Position numbers and translations under genes: made by a program
Notes under the pieces: model-generated
Database searches by the model: none
The model's input: only the letters and a program-made list of their open reading frames with translations
What the model was told of the DNA's origin: nothing
Assembly: GCA_016866475.1 (NCBI GenBank)
Contig: VGMF01000004.1
Coordinates: 62,001 to 126,000, forward strand
Length of the DNA: 64,000 bases
Direction of reading: 5' to 3'
Source: Chlamydiota bacterium
GTDB lineage: Bacteria; Chlamydiota; Chlamydiia; Chlamydiales; RGXB01
In this document: piece after piece, positions 55,644 to 64,000 of the stretch
Position numbering within the stretch: position 1 is the first letter of the stretch
How the letters are laid out: each line of letters opens with the position of its first letter

Positions 55644-56558
55644 TTAGCCCCGATAATCGTTAAGGATTTGACTTACCATAGTATTATAATCGTTTAGGAT
55701 TCGGGCGACAGCCTCTTCAATCCGTAACCTTTTTTCGGTAATTAGGTTTAAGTTGAGCGCATTTTTGATGTGCTCTTCATTTTTTTTGATAGATTGTTTG
55801 TGCTCAAAAGCCTCTTTTGTGTATTGCGCCGACCGACTATTTCGATGCCCCTCATCGATGCTGAGTGCCCCTGAGACGATACCCGAAGAGAGCTGGGCAA
55901 TTTTTTCTAACGAGCTTGAGAGCTGCACTCCTGAAGCAAAATTGTAGTAAGCTGCTGCCCCGATACTGAGAAAATGGAGGCCCGTGAGAGCGTTCTTCAC
56001 CCTTTCGTCCTCAATCCATCCCATTTTGTCCGCCGTGTGGCCGATCAAAGAGGCTGTGGATAGCCCAAGAAGGGTTTTTTTAAAGACCCGTTCATTTGAG
56101 GTATCTTCTGCAGACGATCGGCCGTAAAGGAGAGTTAGAGACGAGGTCATAAAAATTGCAAGCTCTTTGAGTAGATTGGAGAATTTGGCTTTCTCCTGTT
56201 CTTTCAAACTTGCTCTCTCCGCTTGCTCTAGTTCGTGTCTGGTCGATTTGACCACTTCCGAGAGGCGCCTGATTTCAATTTTTTTTTCTTCCTGCAGGTC
56301 TAATCTTAAACTTTCGAGCTTATTGACAAAATCCACTAAAGAGCATATCGATCCCGACACGGAGGTTTTCGATACCCGGTTTGGTGGCGTCGGTTGAGGC
56401 CTAAAATCCCTTGTTGGGGACGATAGGGGAGCAGTCGAAAGATCCCCATTTGAAGAAAAGGGGACTGGAACGGTTTCAAGAGTTACCGCATGTGGCTCAC
56501 AAAGGGCGCTCGAAAGTTTTTTTCTTTTGCCAACAGCCTCAATAGGAGCAACGCTCAT
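55644..56558 (-). CDS. candidate type III translocator (CopB/YopB-like) or secreted membrane protein
   Basis: From internal Met (MSVAPIEAVGKRKK); coiled-coil, central hydrophobic segments, helical C-terminus; position immediately after an LcrH-like chaperone gene. Assignment is by context. Confidence 0.5.
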   Translation of the reverse strand: MSVAPIEAVGKRKKLSSALCEPHAVTLETVPVPFSSNGDLSTAPLSSPTRDFRPQPTPPNRVSKTSVSGSICSLVDFVNKLESLRLDLQEEKKIEIRRLSEVVKSTRHELEQAERASLKEQEKAKFSNLLKELAIFMTSSLTLLYGRSSAEDTSNERVFKKTLLGLSTASLIGHTADKMGWIEDERVKNALTGLHFLSIGAAAYYNFASGVQLSSSLEKIAQLSSGIVSGALSIDEGHRNSRSAQYTKEAFEHKQSIKKNEEHIKNALNLNLITEKRLRIEEAVARILNDYNTMVSQILNDYRG

Positions 56559-57018
56559 AAAGAACCTCCAACTCAGAGTGAAAATCAAGATCTTCTTTAG
56601 GTGCTAGCTCCTCTGCTTTCACAAGCGCACCCCTAGCCTCCTCGAAACGATTGAGATCGATCAACGCTTTTGCAGCATATAGGTGGAGTGAGGGATCGCT
56701 CGGGTCAATTAGGAGCGCTACAGAGTAGTAGATCACACACTCTTTTGTCTCATTTTGCATCTGGCTTGTGCAACCAAGGGCTTTCCAGTACGCGGCGACG
56801 AACGGAGCGGTAAAGATCAGCTTTAAATAAAGAGCTTTCGCCTTTTCGTATTTGCCCGCATCGTAAAATGTGTGCGCCATCGAGTAGATCAGATCGAGGT
56901 CTTTATCGCTTAACTCCATGATGTCGAGGGGGGCAAGCGCGCTGTTACTACGGATTTTACGTACGATAGACTCGATCTGTTTTTTCGCCAAAAGCGATAA
57001 ATAACTATCTGCCGGCAC
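56539..57018 (-). CDS. LcrH/SycD-family TPR type III secretion chaperone
   Basis: 159 aa; 'IYSMAHTFYDAGKYEKAKALYLKLIFTAPFVAAYWKALGCTSQMQNETKECVIYYSVALLIDPSDPSLHLYAAKALIDL' matches SycD/LcrH TPRs. Confidence 0.88.
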   Translation of the reverse strand: MPADSYLSLLAKKQIESIVRKIRSNSALAPLDIMELSDKDLDLIYSMAHTFYDAGKYEKAKALYLKLIFTAPFVAAYWKALGCTSQMQNETKECVIYYSVALLIDPSDPSLHLYAAKALIDLNRFEEARGALVKAEELAPKEDLDFHSELEVLYERCSY

Positions 57019-57514
57019 GACTGATCATGCCCAATACAGAGTCAGTTTGCTGTTTCACAGCAAGTCTGCAGATTTCTAAAAAAAGTTGCACCAATCGGAT
57101 CTGTGCTTCGATGTCCATGAGCTGTGGCTGAAACTGGTGCTCTAAATGTGTCTTGGAGGACTCAACCTTCTCAATCAAATCCTGAAGAGTGTCGTGATTA
57201 ACCATCAAAGATTGGTGCGCGTCCGCATGCAGAATTTTATTAAAATCAAAGTCGTTTCTTAAGTTCGGATCGAGTTTATTCTGAAACTTTTCATACTGTT
57301 TTTTGAATCGGGCGATCTCGTCTCGCAGGGGGTTGAGGTCTACATCTTTTTTTGGATCCAGCTTGATCCGTAATTTCCTAAGAAGCTGAGCATCATTAGA
57401 AAGCTCAGTGGAAATTTCATTCAATTCTTTCTGTTTTTCCTCAATAGTATTTTTTAAGGAATGATCAAGGTCGCAAGCAATGTTTACAAATCCGAGGCCA
57501 GGGTTGATATGCAT
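57005..57514 (-). CDS. hypothetical coiled-coil protein in T3SS-like cluster
   Basis: 169 aa; overlaps the chaperone gene start by 14 bp. Confidence 0.6.
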   Translation of the reverse strand: MHINPGLGFVNIACDLDHSLKNTIEEKQKELNEISTELSNDAQLLRKLRIKLDPKKDVDLNPLRDEIARFKKQYEKFQNKLDPNLRNDFDFNKILHADAHQSLMVNHDTLQDLIEKVESSKTHLEHQFQPQLMDIEAQIRLVQLFLEICRLAVKQQTDSVLGMISRAGR

Positions 57515-57612
57515 AAAATATCCTCATTAAGATTTTTTAAACCCCAGTTTACGCCTTATTGATCTACCTGGCAATAGCTAAAATTTTTTTAATATTTAAA
57601 GATTCCGAAGAT

Positions 57613-58122
57613 TTATTTGAATTCCGTGTAAGGCACGGGTGCTGTCGAAACTGGCAGAGTGGTTTCGGTATATAAAACTTTGACATCCAGCATCGACTCG
57701 GCGAAGACAACTTTTTTCCCATCGATCTCCATCAGATACATAGTTGTTTTTGGACTAAGCAGCCTTTTTTCAAGAATTTGTAATGAGTGGGACTTCATCC
57801 CAAAGGTGTGGCGATTGTTGGAAATGCGGCGCAGGACCCAAACGGTGAAAAGAATGAGCGTGATCAGCCCCACAATCGAAAGAAAAGTTTTCAATATAGC
57901 ATTTTGAAAATTTTTATTTTGCTCCTTAATAGCCGTATTATCCGAATCTTGACCCTCTTTTTCGGTTTCGGTCGATTTCTGGGTTTCTACGGGGGTGATC
58001 GGTTTTGTTGCCTGCGCTACAACAGCCTCCTGCTCAGTTACAGGATTTAAGGGAGGAGGGGCTGGAGTTTCGGCGTTCAAGATGGCACAGGATAAAATAA
58101 TAAAAAACAGTTTTTGTCTCAT
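57613..58122 (-). CDS. FliO-like membrane protein
   Basis: 169 aa with signal peptide, one TM and 'LQILEKRLLSPKTTMYLMEIDGKKVVFAES', the FliO/MopB-like SH3-type tail pattern. Confidence 0.6.
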   Translation of the reverse strand: MRQKLFFIILSCAILNAETPAPPPLNPVTEQEAVVAQATKPITPVETQKSTETEKEGQDSDNTAIKEQNKNFQNAILKTFLSIVGLITLILFTVWVLRRISNNRHTFGMKSHSLQILEKRLLSPKTTMYLMEIDGKKVVFAESMLDVKVLYTETTLPVSTAPVPYTEFK

Positions 58123-58198
58123 TGCCTGCCTTATGACTACAATGAATCGAATCTAATTTGAGTGGGGTCTTAATTGCAAGAGTTCTTACTATGCCCCT

Positions 58199-59452
58199 TT
58201 GCTTTTTTCTATGAAAAAGGTACTATTCTTCTCAATGCGCAAAAGAAACGATTTAGCCTTGAAGGCTTTTGAACGACACTTTCAGGAGGAGACCGGGCTC
58301 GTCCATTTTGGAGTGGTGGCACCGATTGCTGAAAACTGTTTTTTCGCCTTAGCCCTTTTAAGGAAAAAAGAGCAAAAGACCATGATCGATGGGAAAGAGC
58401 TTCTTTTGCGACTCTCTGCTTACCAGAGTGATGGGGGGTTTTTTCCGGATGCGATCCATCTGATGCATCATAAAGGGTTTTCCTGGAAAAAAAATTTGCT
58501 GATTGCGGCGTCCCTTTCTGTATCGTTAGAGGAGTTTGAGCGGATCATGGACAAACACTCCAAAGAGCATCTTCAACTGTCGCTCAAAAGAGTTGTAGAG
58601 GCTCTCTTTAGTGTCGAGTTGCCTGCCGAGCTGCGCTTTTTATTAGAGATTATAGACAACAAAATTCCCGAGACGATCTACGAACCAAACCATTTTGAGG
58701 CCGTTGTTCTACTAGTAATAGCGCACAAGATTGCAAAAGATCCTTTCCTCAAAAAAAGGATTGAAGGCAAAATTGGGGAGTTTGTGGTCAAGGGATTTCC
58801 TATGTATCAGGGTCCGTTCGAAGGGCTCAAGCAGGTGAAAGGATTCCCGTTGAAGTCCTTATTGGAAATTTCGTTGACCCCTGAAGAGGATCTCAAAGAG
58901 GAGGGGGCTATTTTAGATCCGGTTTGGATGGAGTCTGTGTTGGGATCAACGCTCGACTTTCTGATCGGCAAAGCCCAAAGTGTTCGCCATCGTGAGACAA
59001 ATGAGAAGACTTCAGTAGCTACAAGAGCATTTTTAGAGTTAGAAAAGGGGTGTACGGCCTGTTTGGTTTTGGACCATAAAGCGACTTTTGATGCTGAACG
59101 TTCTGTGTACATTATAAACCTTGAAGGGGATTATCAGGAGGATGCGCATGAGATTGGGCTTTACTTGACTTTGGATCCCTTAATCGCTGTCTTCCTCAAC
59201 GGATCTACCTCCTCTGTCTTTGGTGAAAACGATCTTGTAAAGATTGTTTCAAAGGAGAAAACGATCCCCATAAAATTCAGAATCCTTGGGGAGGGGAAAT
59301 TTATTGGTCATATAAGCTTGGATGCAAAGCCTTATGAGATTGAAAAGGGGGGGCTTTACGACCGCAAAATTTCGATCAGGACGGTGGAGCGTCCCCCAGT
59401 CTGTAAGATAGAGCTGTTTGTCGGATGGAACGGTGAAGAGTGCCCCTTTTGA
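58199..59452 (+). CDS. conserved hypothetical protein
   Basis: 417-aa ORF whose stop lies inside the first copy of a 45-bp repeat. Confidence 0.65.
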   Translation: MLFSMKKVLFFSMRKRNDLALKAFERHFQEETGLVHFGVVAPIAENCFFALALLRKKEQKTMIDGKELLLRLSAYQSDGGFFPDAIHLMHHKGFSWKKNLLIAASLSVSLEEFERIMDKHSKEHLQLSLKRVVEALFSVELPAELRFLLEIIDNKIPETIYEPNHFEAVVLLVIAHKIAKDPFLKKRIEGKIGEFVVKGFPMYQGPFEGLKQVKGFPLKSLLEISLTPEEDLKEEGAILDPVWMESVLGSTLDFLIGKAQSVRHRETNEKTSVATRAFLELEKGCTACLVLDHKATFDAERSVYIINLEGDYQEDAHEIGLYLTLDPLIAVFLNGSTSSVFGENDLVKIVSKEKTIPIKFRILGEGKFIGHISLDAKPYEIEKGGLYDRKISIRTVERPPVCKIELFVGWNGEECPF

Positions 59453-59590
59453 AGGGAGCAATTTATCGGATGGAACGGCGAAGGTTGCCCCTTTTGAAGG
59501 GGGCAATTTGTCGGATGGAACGGCGAAGAGTGCCCCTTTTGAAGGGGGCACTTTATCGGATGGAACGGTGAAGAGTGCCCCTTTTGAGGA
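59416..59590. repeat. 45-bp tandem repeat, about 3.9 copies, between convergent genes
   Basis: tcggatggaacggtgaagagtgccccttttgaagggagcaatttg; 'tcggatgg' at 59421, 59466, 59511 and 59556. Confidence 0.97.
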
Positions 59591-59599
59591 GGGCTTTCT

Positions 59600-60511
59600 T
59601 TAAACCAGCGATTCGGCTTTCGCATCTTCGGTTTGCGTCGGCCTTCCCATGACTCCCAGTCCATGGTCGACATAGATCACCTGCCCCGTGATTGCACAGC
59701 TCATATCGGAGCTAAGGAATAAAGAGGTGTTTGCGACATCTTTGGCTTCCAAATCCCTTTGAAGGGGTGCATTCAAAAACGAATACTGGATCATCGAATC
59801 GATCATGCCGATAGCACGTGCTGCGCGCGATGCGAGAGGTCCGGCGGAAATCGCATTTACCCGAATCTTTTTTTCTCGCCCCAGCTCATAAGCCAGGTAG
59901 CGCACGTCTGCTTCCAAGGCGGCTTTTGCAGAGGACATTCCTCCACCGTAGCCGGGGATCACCTGCTCTGCAGCCCTATACGTCAATGTGAGACAAGAGC
60001 CATTTTCGTTCATGATAGGAGACAGGTGGGAAACAAGGCTGATGAACGAGTAGCTTGAAGCGCTGAGAGCGTGCAGGTACCCATCTCTTGAGGTTTGGGA
60101 AAGGGGGTTTTTGATTTCTTTAGCATTGGCAATCGCATGGACAAATACATCGACGCTTCCAAAATCCTTTTCGATCCGTTTTGCGAATTCGGAGATTGTA
60201 AAACCCTCAATCCCTTTGTAGCGTTTGTTCTCTCTCACATCTAAAGGAACATCGTCGGGATAATCATAGAGAGCATCCAAAGGATAGATCGCATCAAACT
60301 CCAAAGAGGCGCCGTTTTCCAGTTTTCTCGATTCAGCAAATTTTTCATTCACGAGGATCTGCTCCAGGATTCCCATCAAAGGGGGCCATGTGCCAGCAAT
60401 CACTTTTGCGCCTAGGTTTTTAAAGGCTTTTGCGATGGACCAGGCAAACCCCGCGTCATCTCCGATTCCGGCTATCACAACCACTTTTCCTCTAAAATCC
60501 CACGGGTTCAT
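59600..60511 (-). CDS. fabI: Enoyl-[acyl-carrier-protein] reductase (NADH)
   Basis: 303 aa; 'GKVVVIAGIGDDAGFAWSIAKAFKNLGAKVI', 'YGGGMSSAKAALEADVRYLAYELG', 'RVNAISAGPLASRAARAIG'. Confidence 0.96.
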   Translation of the reverse strand: MNPWDFRGKVVVIAGIGDDAGFAWSIAKAFKNLGAKVIAGTWPPLMGILEQILVNEKFAESRKLENGASLEFDAIYPLDALYDYPDDVPLDVRENKRYKGIEGFTISEFAKRIEKDFGSVDVFVHAIANAKEIKNPLSQTSRDGYLHALSASSYSFISLVSHLSPIMNENGSCLTLTYRAAEQVIPGYGGGMSSAKAALEADVRYLAYELGREKKIRVNAISAGPLASRAARAIGMIDSMIQYSFLNAPLQRDLEAKDVANTSLFLSSDMSCAITGQVIYVDHGLGVMGRPTQTEDAKAESLV

Positions 60512-60519
60512 AACTCTCC

Positions 60520-61464
60520 TTGATGAGCGAATTGTTGAAAAGAATATACTACGAAGTTTCTTTTCTTGTTAACCCCGTTTTGTGTATATTTGAACCTGTG
60601 GCAACAAAAACTAAAACTCTTGCTCTGCGAGTGATCATCTTCGAGCATTTAGACGAAGACATGCCCCTCTTTGTGGAACTTTTTTGTCCACATGCCAAAG
60701 AGTACACCACTCTCGAGGCGCTTTACTCCTCCATTGAAAATCCGAGTTTTTTTTCAGAGAAAGATCCAATCTATGTGAGGGTCGATACCCTTCCGAAAAA
60801 AATACGTTGGGATCTTTTGAAAGATTCTGATGTGGGGGTCACCCTTTTTTTCTCGAAATCCCTTAAGGATGCCGACGGGGTCGAGTGCCATAATTTTTCG
60901 TCGGAAAAACCTTGGGAGAGGCAGAAGCGGCTGTACCAATGGATTGCACATTTTTGCCAAAAGCAAAAAAAAACCTTGCATAAGGGTGCATTTGATCGGC
61001 TTTTTCGGATTTCAGAGGGGTTTGGATTGGCGATTCTTCGGAAAGTGGAGCAGATTCTTTTAACGTTGGAAGCGCCGCAGATCACCCCGGAGATCCTTGA
61101 CAAGTACCACCTTTATGAAACAGAGCCCAGTGATTGGGAAAAGGCAAAAGAGTTGCTGTTTCGCCCTAGGCATTCGCTCCGCCCGGATCCGCTGGATATG
61201 CTCGGATTTATTTCAAAACTGCGACAGGAGGTCTATTACAATCTGTTTTGTTTTGAAGACAGTCCAAAAGTAGCGATTCCGCCGTTTAGGAAAAAAGAGA
61301 TGGGGGAGAAAAAAAATGAACGGGAGGCATTGGGTAGAAATTTTTTCTACGCCATGCTCCCGCTTTTGCTCGAAGTGGAGATGCTAGCCAAAAGCGGTTC
61401 TTTTTCACAAGAGATGCTTTACGATCTTTTGTACACAAGAATTGGAGGGCTACACCAGTTCTAA
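60520..61464 (+). CDS. holA: DNA polymerase III delta subunit-like protein
   Basis: 314 aa with HolA-like layout: 'GFGLAILRKVEQILLTLEAPQITPEILDKYHLYE', 'DPLDMLGFISKLRQEVYYNL'. Confidence 0.65.
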   Translation: MMSELLKRIYYEVSFLVNPVLCIFEPVATKTKTLALRVIIFEHLDEDMPLFVELFCPHAKEYTTLEALYSSIENPSFFSEKDPIYVRVDTLPKKIRWDLLKDSDVGVTLFFSKSLKDADGVECHNFSSEKPWERQKRLYQWIAHFCQKQKKTLHKGAFDRLFRISEGFGLAILRKVEQILLTLEAPQITPEILDKYHLYETEPSDWEKAKELLFRPRHSLRPDPLDMLGFISKLRQEVYYNLFCFEDSPKVAIPPFRKKEMGEKKNEREALGRNFFYAMLPLLLEVEMLAKSGSFSQEMLYDLLYTRIGGLHQF

Positions 61465-61471
61465 GGAAAAA

Positions 61472-61786
61472 CTACTGTGCCGGTTGCCTAAGATTCCAGC
61501 TGTACTTTATCCTAAATGCTTCCATCGTAGATGCCAAAAAGCTTGGGAGAATCAACAAAGAGGCGCAATCGCCTATTTTATCCAAAATTAAATGAAAGCT
61601 GGTTTTCGGTTCTGTGTAAGAGCGCTCTTTGATAAAAAGTATGGTGATGAACCGGGCAAGCGTGTTTAAAGCGATAGAGGCATAAGCTGTCCGCTTATAG
61701 ATTTCTAAGTAGCGATTTTCTTCATTTTCAAATTTGACGTTTAGTGGGGAGGGGGCCAAAAGGGAAAAAACAGTTTCAATTTTCAT
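61472..61786 (-). CDS. small membrane protein, paralogue of 61922-62278
   Basis: 104 aa; 'MKIETVFSLLAPSPLNVKFENEENRYLEIYKRTAYASIALNTL'. Confidence 0.6.
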   Translation of the reverse strand: MKIETVFSLLAPSPLNVKFENEENRYLEIYKRTAYASIALNTLARFITILFIKERSYTEPKTSFHLILDKIGDCASLLILPSFLASTMEAFRIKYSWNLRQPAQ

Positions 61787-61921
61787 AAAAACTCCATTTA
61801 TTGATCGAGAAATAATAATTAAATTTACTTTTTTTTACCATCGGTATTTTTTAGACCTTTTGGGTTTTTAAATAAAGACGGCCCCATGACCGTGAGCCTA
61901 CCCTGATCCTATTTCAGCCAA

Positions 61922-62278
61922 TTAAAAATTTTTATTATGATTGAATCTGACCCGTGCAGCTTCAGTTAAAGTCAGGAATAGTGAGGGGATCATAAGATCA
62001 GTTGCTATATCAAATACTATATCTAAATATTTAAAAAAACGACGTGATTGATTGGGAAATAGAGTGTAGCCTATCCCTTCTGTAGTATAGAGGGCAAGAC
62101 TGACCCACATGGTCCTCTTGAAAAGTTTTAAAAAGCGGTCTTCACCATTCTGAAATTTTAAGTCGGGGTCAAACAAGCCGATGAGGGGCATGATGCTGTC
62201 AATTTTCATTTCTAAAATCCTATAATTTTTATAAAAATTTACACAAAAAGTCTTTTTAGAGCAACTCCATTTGCACAA
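61922..62278 (-). CDS. small membrane protein, paralogue of 61472-61786
   Basis: 118-aa ORF; probable start at internal Met 'MKIDSIMPLIGLFDPDLKFQNGEDRFLKLFKRTMWVSLALYT'. Confidence 0.6.
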   Translation of the reverse strand: MCKWSCSKKTFCVNFYKNYRILEMKIDSIMPLIGLFDPDLKFQNGEDRFLKLFKRTMWVSLALYTTEGIGYTLFPNQSRRFFKYLDIVFDIATDLMIPSLFLTLTEAARVRFNHNKNF

Positions 62279-63374
62279 GGTCGTAAAACTTTTTGCCCGC
62301 CTCGGTCAAAACGTAGGAATTTTCCCCCTGTTGAATCCATCCCTTATGGATGAGTTTGTCGATAGCCTGCTTGATTGAGGGGGCTAAAAGGGGTGTTTTG
62401 GGGATACCCTCTTTCAATCTTAATAGGAGTCCAGCCTGCTCTTTTTGTAAAAGCGCCGTGTCGAGCTCCTCTTCATACTCTATGGGGTCCTTGTTGTAAG
62501 CGAGTGCGGTAAAATATTTGTTTAAATTTTTTGTACACTGAAATCTTTTTTGGCCAAAGAAGCTCCATGCTGACGGGCCTATCCCCACAAACTCTCTTGC
62601 GGTCCAGTATCCTATATTATGTCTTGATCGTTGGTTTTGTTTGCAAAAAGCCGAGATCTCATACCGATCAAAACCATAGGATTCAAGGGTTGCTACCGCA
62701 GTATCTAGCATCTCAAGACACGAGGCATCAGGCGGCCGCTTTTTTTCCAAAACCTCTTTTGAACGGTAGAATTTAGACCCCTCTTCGATCATAAGATTGT
62801 ATAGTGAGAGGTGGGTGATGGGTAGATCTTTGACAACCTTAAGGGTCTCGATAAGATCCCCTTTTGTCTGATCCATGAGTTCAAAAATCAAGTCGATGGA
62901 AATATTTGTGATATTTGCATCCAAAAGATTCTCGATCGCCATAAGGGCATGCCCTTTATTTGCACTCCGTCCCAGAAAAACAAGCTCTTTATCAACAAAA
63001 GACTGCACACCTAAACTGACACGATGGATTCCCAAAGAAAAAAGGAGTGCTGCGAATTCCTTTGAGACGTCCTCCGGGTTCGCCTCTAAAGTCCACTCAA
63101 TAGCCGGATCAAATGCGACCGGCAACGCGCGGATCTTTTTTACAAGGGATTGCAAAAAATCGGAACTGACCACAGAAGGGGTGCCCCCTCCAAAATAAAC
63201 AGAGACAAGGTTTCTACCCGTAAGCTGCGGGCTGATCTGATCGAGATGAAGGATCAAAGCTTCTAGAAGCAGATCCTCAGACTCTTTCGAGTAGGGGAGG
63301 ACAAAAAAACTGCAGTAGGGGCATTTTTTACGGCAAAAGGGGAGGTGAACGTAGAGGCTGATCTCTTTTGCCAT
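62256..63374 (-). CDS. hemW: Radical SAM HemW-like (coproporphyrinogen III oxidase-like) protein
   Basis: 'LYVHLPFCRKKCPYCSFFV' (CxxxCxxC), 'VYFGGGTPSVV', 'RVSLGVQSF', 'HLSLYNLMIEEGSKFY'. Confidence 0.93.
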   Translation of the reverse strand: MAKEISLYVHLPFCRKKCPYCSFFVLPYSKESEDLLLEALILHLDQISPQLTGRNLVSVYFGGGTPSVVSSDFLQSLVKKIRALPVAFDPAIEWTLEANPEDVSKEFAALLFSLGIHRVSLGVQSFVDKELVFLGRSANKGHALMAIENLLDANITNISIDLIFELMDQTKGDLIETLKVVKDLPITHLSLYNLMIEEGSKFYRSKEVLEKKRPPDASCLEMLDTAVATLESYGFDRYEISAFCKQNQRSRHNIGYWTAREFVGIGPSAWSFFGQKRFQCTKNLNKYFTALAYNKDPIEYEEELDTALLQKEQAGLLLRLKEGIPKTPLLAPSIKQAIDKLIHKGWIQQGENSYVLTEAGKKFYDLVQMELL

Positions 63375-63382
63375 GGAGGGGA

Positions 63383-63835
63383 TTACCAGTCGTCCCTCTC
63401 GGGATCCTGGATCATCCGGGCACGCTTCCAACGGTTGCGCTCACTAAACGGATCCTCGTCATACTCCTGAGATCCTCTCTCCGATCCCTCTTCGAAATCC
63501 TCATCCTCAAACAACGTTGAAGGATCGTCATCCTCATAGGAGCGCTCATCCATATAGCTGATTTCGGAATGGTCTTCCTCGACCCCGATTTCCGGCATCG
63601 ACTGCGGATCGTATCCCTGGTTTTGTTTGTTCCGCTTGGGTGCGATAAAATCTTCCGTTTCACCGCTCTCTTTGAGATACTGCAGGCGCTGCCTCTCTTC
63701 TTCGATCTTGGCGCGGATCCCCTCAATTTCAACTTGGTATTTCTCTCGTTCTTTTTTAGGGACAAGATCATGCTCAAACATCTTTTGAAGATCGGCTAAT
63801 TCAATCTCTAGTTTTCGGAGTTTCTCGGACTTCAT
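63383..63835 (-). CDS. hypothetical acidic coiled-coil protein
   Basis: 150 aa immediately upstream of hemW on the same strand; Glu/Asp-rich. Confidence 0.65.
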   Translation of the reverse strand: MKSEKLRKLEIELADLQKMFEHDLVPKKEREKYQVEIEGIRAKIEEERQRLQYLKESGETEDFIAPKRNKQNQGYDPQSMPEIGVEEDHSEISYMDERSYEDDDPSTLFEDEDFEEGSERGSQEYDEDPFSERNRWKRARMIQDPERDDW

Positions 63836-64000
63836 AGTGCCTTTGGAAAAAAAACTTTCAGTATTTTAGCAGACTCCTAGAAAATGTCAAGAGTTGAAAA
63901 AGCCCTTTTAGATAAGAAAAGGGGCAGGGGGAGATTGATGCCAAAAATGTGTCCGTACGGCCATAGTTGCTAAAGGGTCTTTACCGTGTCGGGAGCTAAC

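Noticed and set aside
59249-59673. Minus-strand ORFs of 100/105 aa and a + ORF (59418-59603)
   Set aside because: They consist of the 45-bp repeat read in alternative frames plus antisense of the 417-aa ORF; no independent support.
1-64000. Search for tRNA/rRNA genes, IS elements, prophage or toxin-antitoxin modules
   Set aside because: No tRNA-like cloverleaf, rRNA segment, transposase, integrase or phage structural ORF was recognised. A tRNAscan/Infernal run would be needed to exclude small RNAs.

Overview
The window looks like a non-Chlamydiaceae chlamydia ('chlamydia-like', order Parachlamydiales/Simkaniales type). This rests on protein recognition: V-type ATPase subunits I/K, valS, a PknD-type kinase, trpS, SpoIID, paired OppA proteins, Mla/MCE genes, an LcrH/SycD-type chaperone cluster, fabI, holA and hemW. 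No rRNA, tRNA, CRISPR array, transposase or phage module was recognised. Housekeeping genes alternate with accessory/host-interaction islands. The strongest unusual calls are: (i) a 770-aa protein with a C-terminal HECT-like E3 ubiquitin ligase domain (candidate catalytic Cys728 in 'MAQTCF'), next to a protein-kinase-like protein; (ii) a serpin homologue with a G8 tract in the hinge of its reactive-centre loop; (iii) a eukaryote/plant-like NRS/ER (UDP-rhamnose synthase) gene paired with an NDP-sugar 4,6-dehydratase, both with signal-peptide-like N-termini, in a glycan island that also has a GT25 and a GH130-like propeller protein; (iv) a secreted GH18 chitinase; (v) a recurrent architecture of short direct or tandem repeats (unit or spacing 45, 52/53, 54, 57, 69, 165/171 bp) at gene 3' ends, several spanning stop codons or lying between convergent genes; (vi) a Cys/Pro-rich tail on an MlaD/MCE protein. 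All calls come from reading the sequence and translations; no database search was run.
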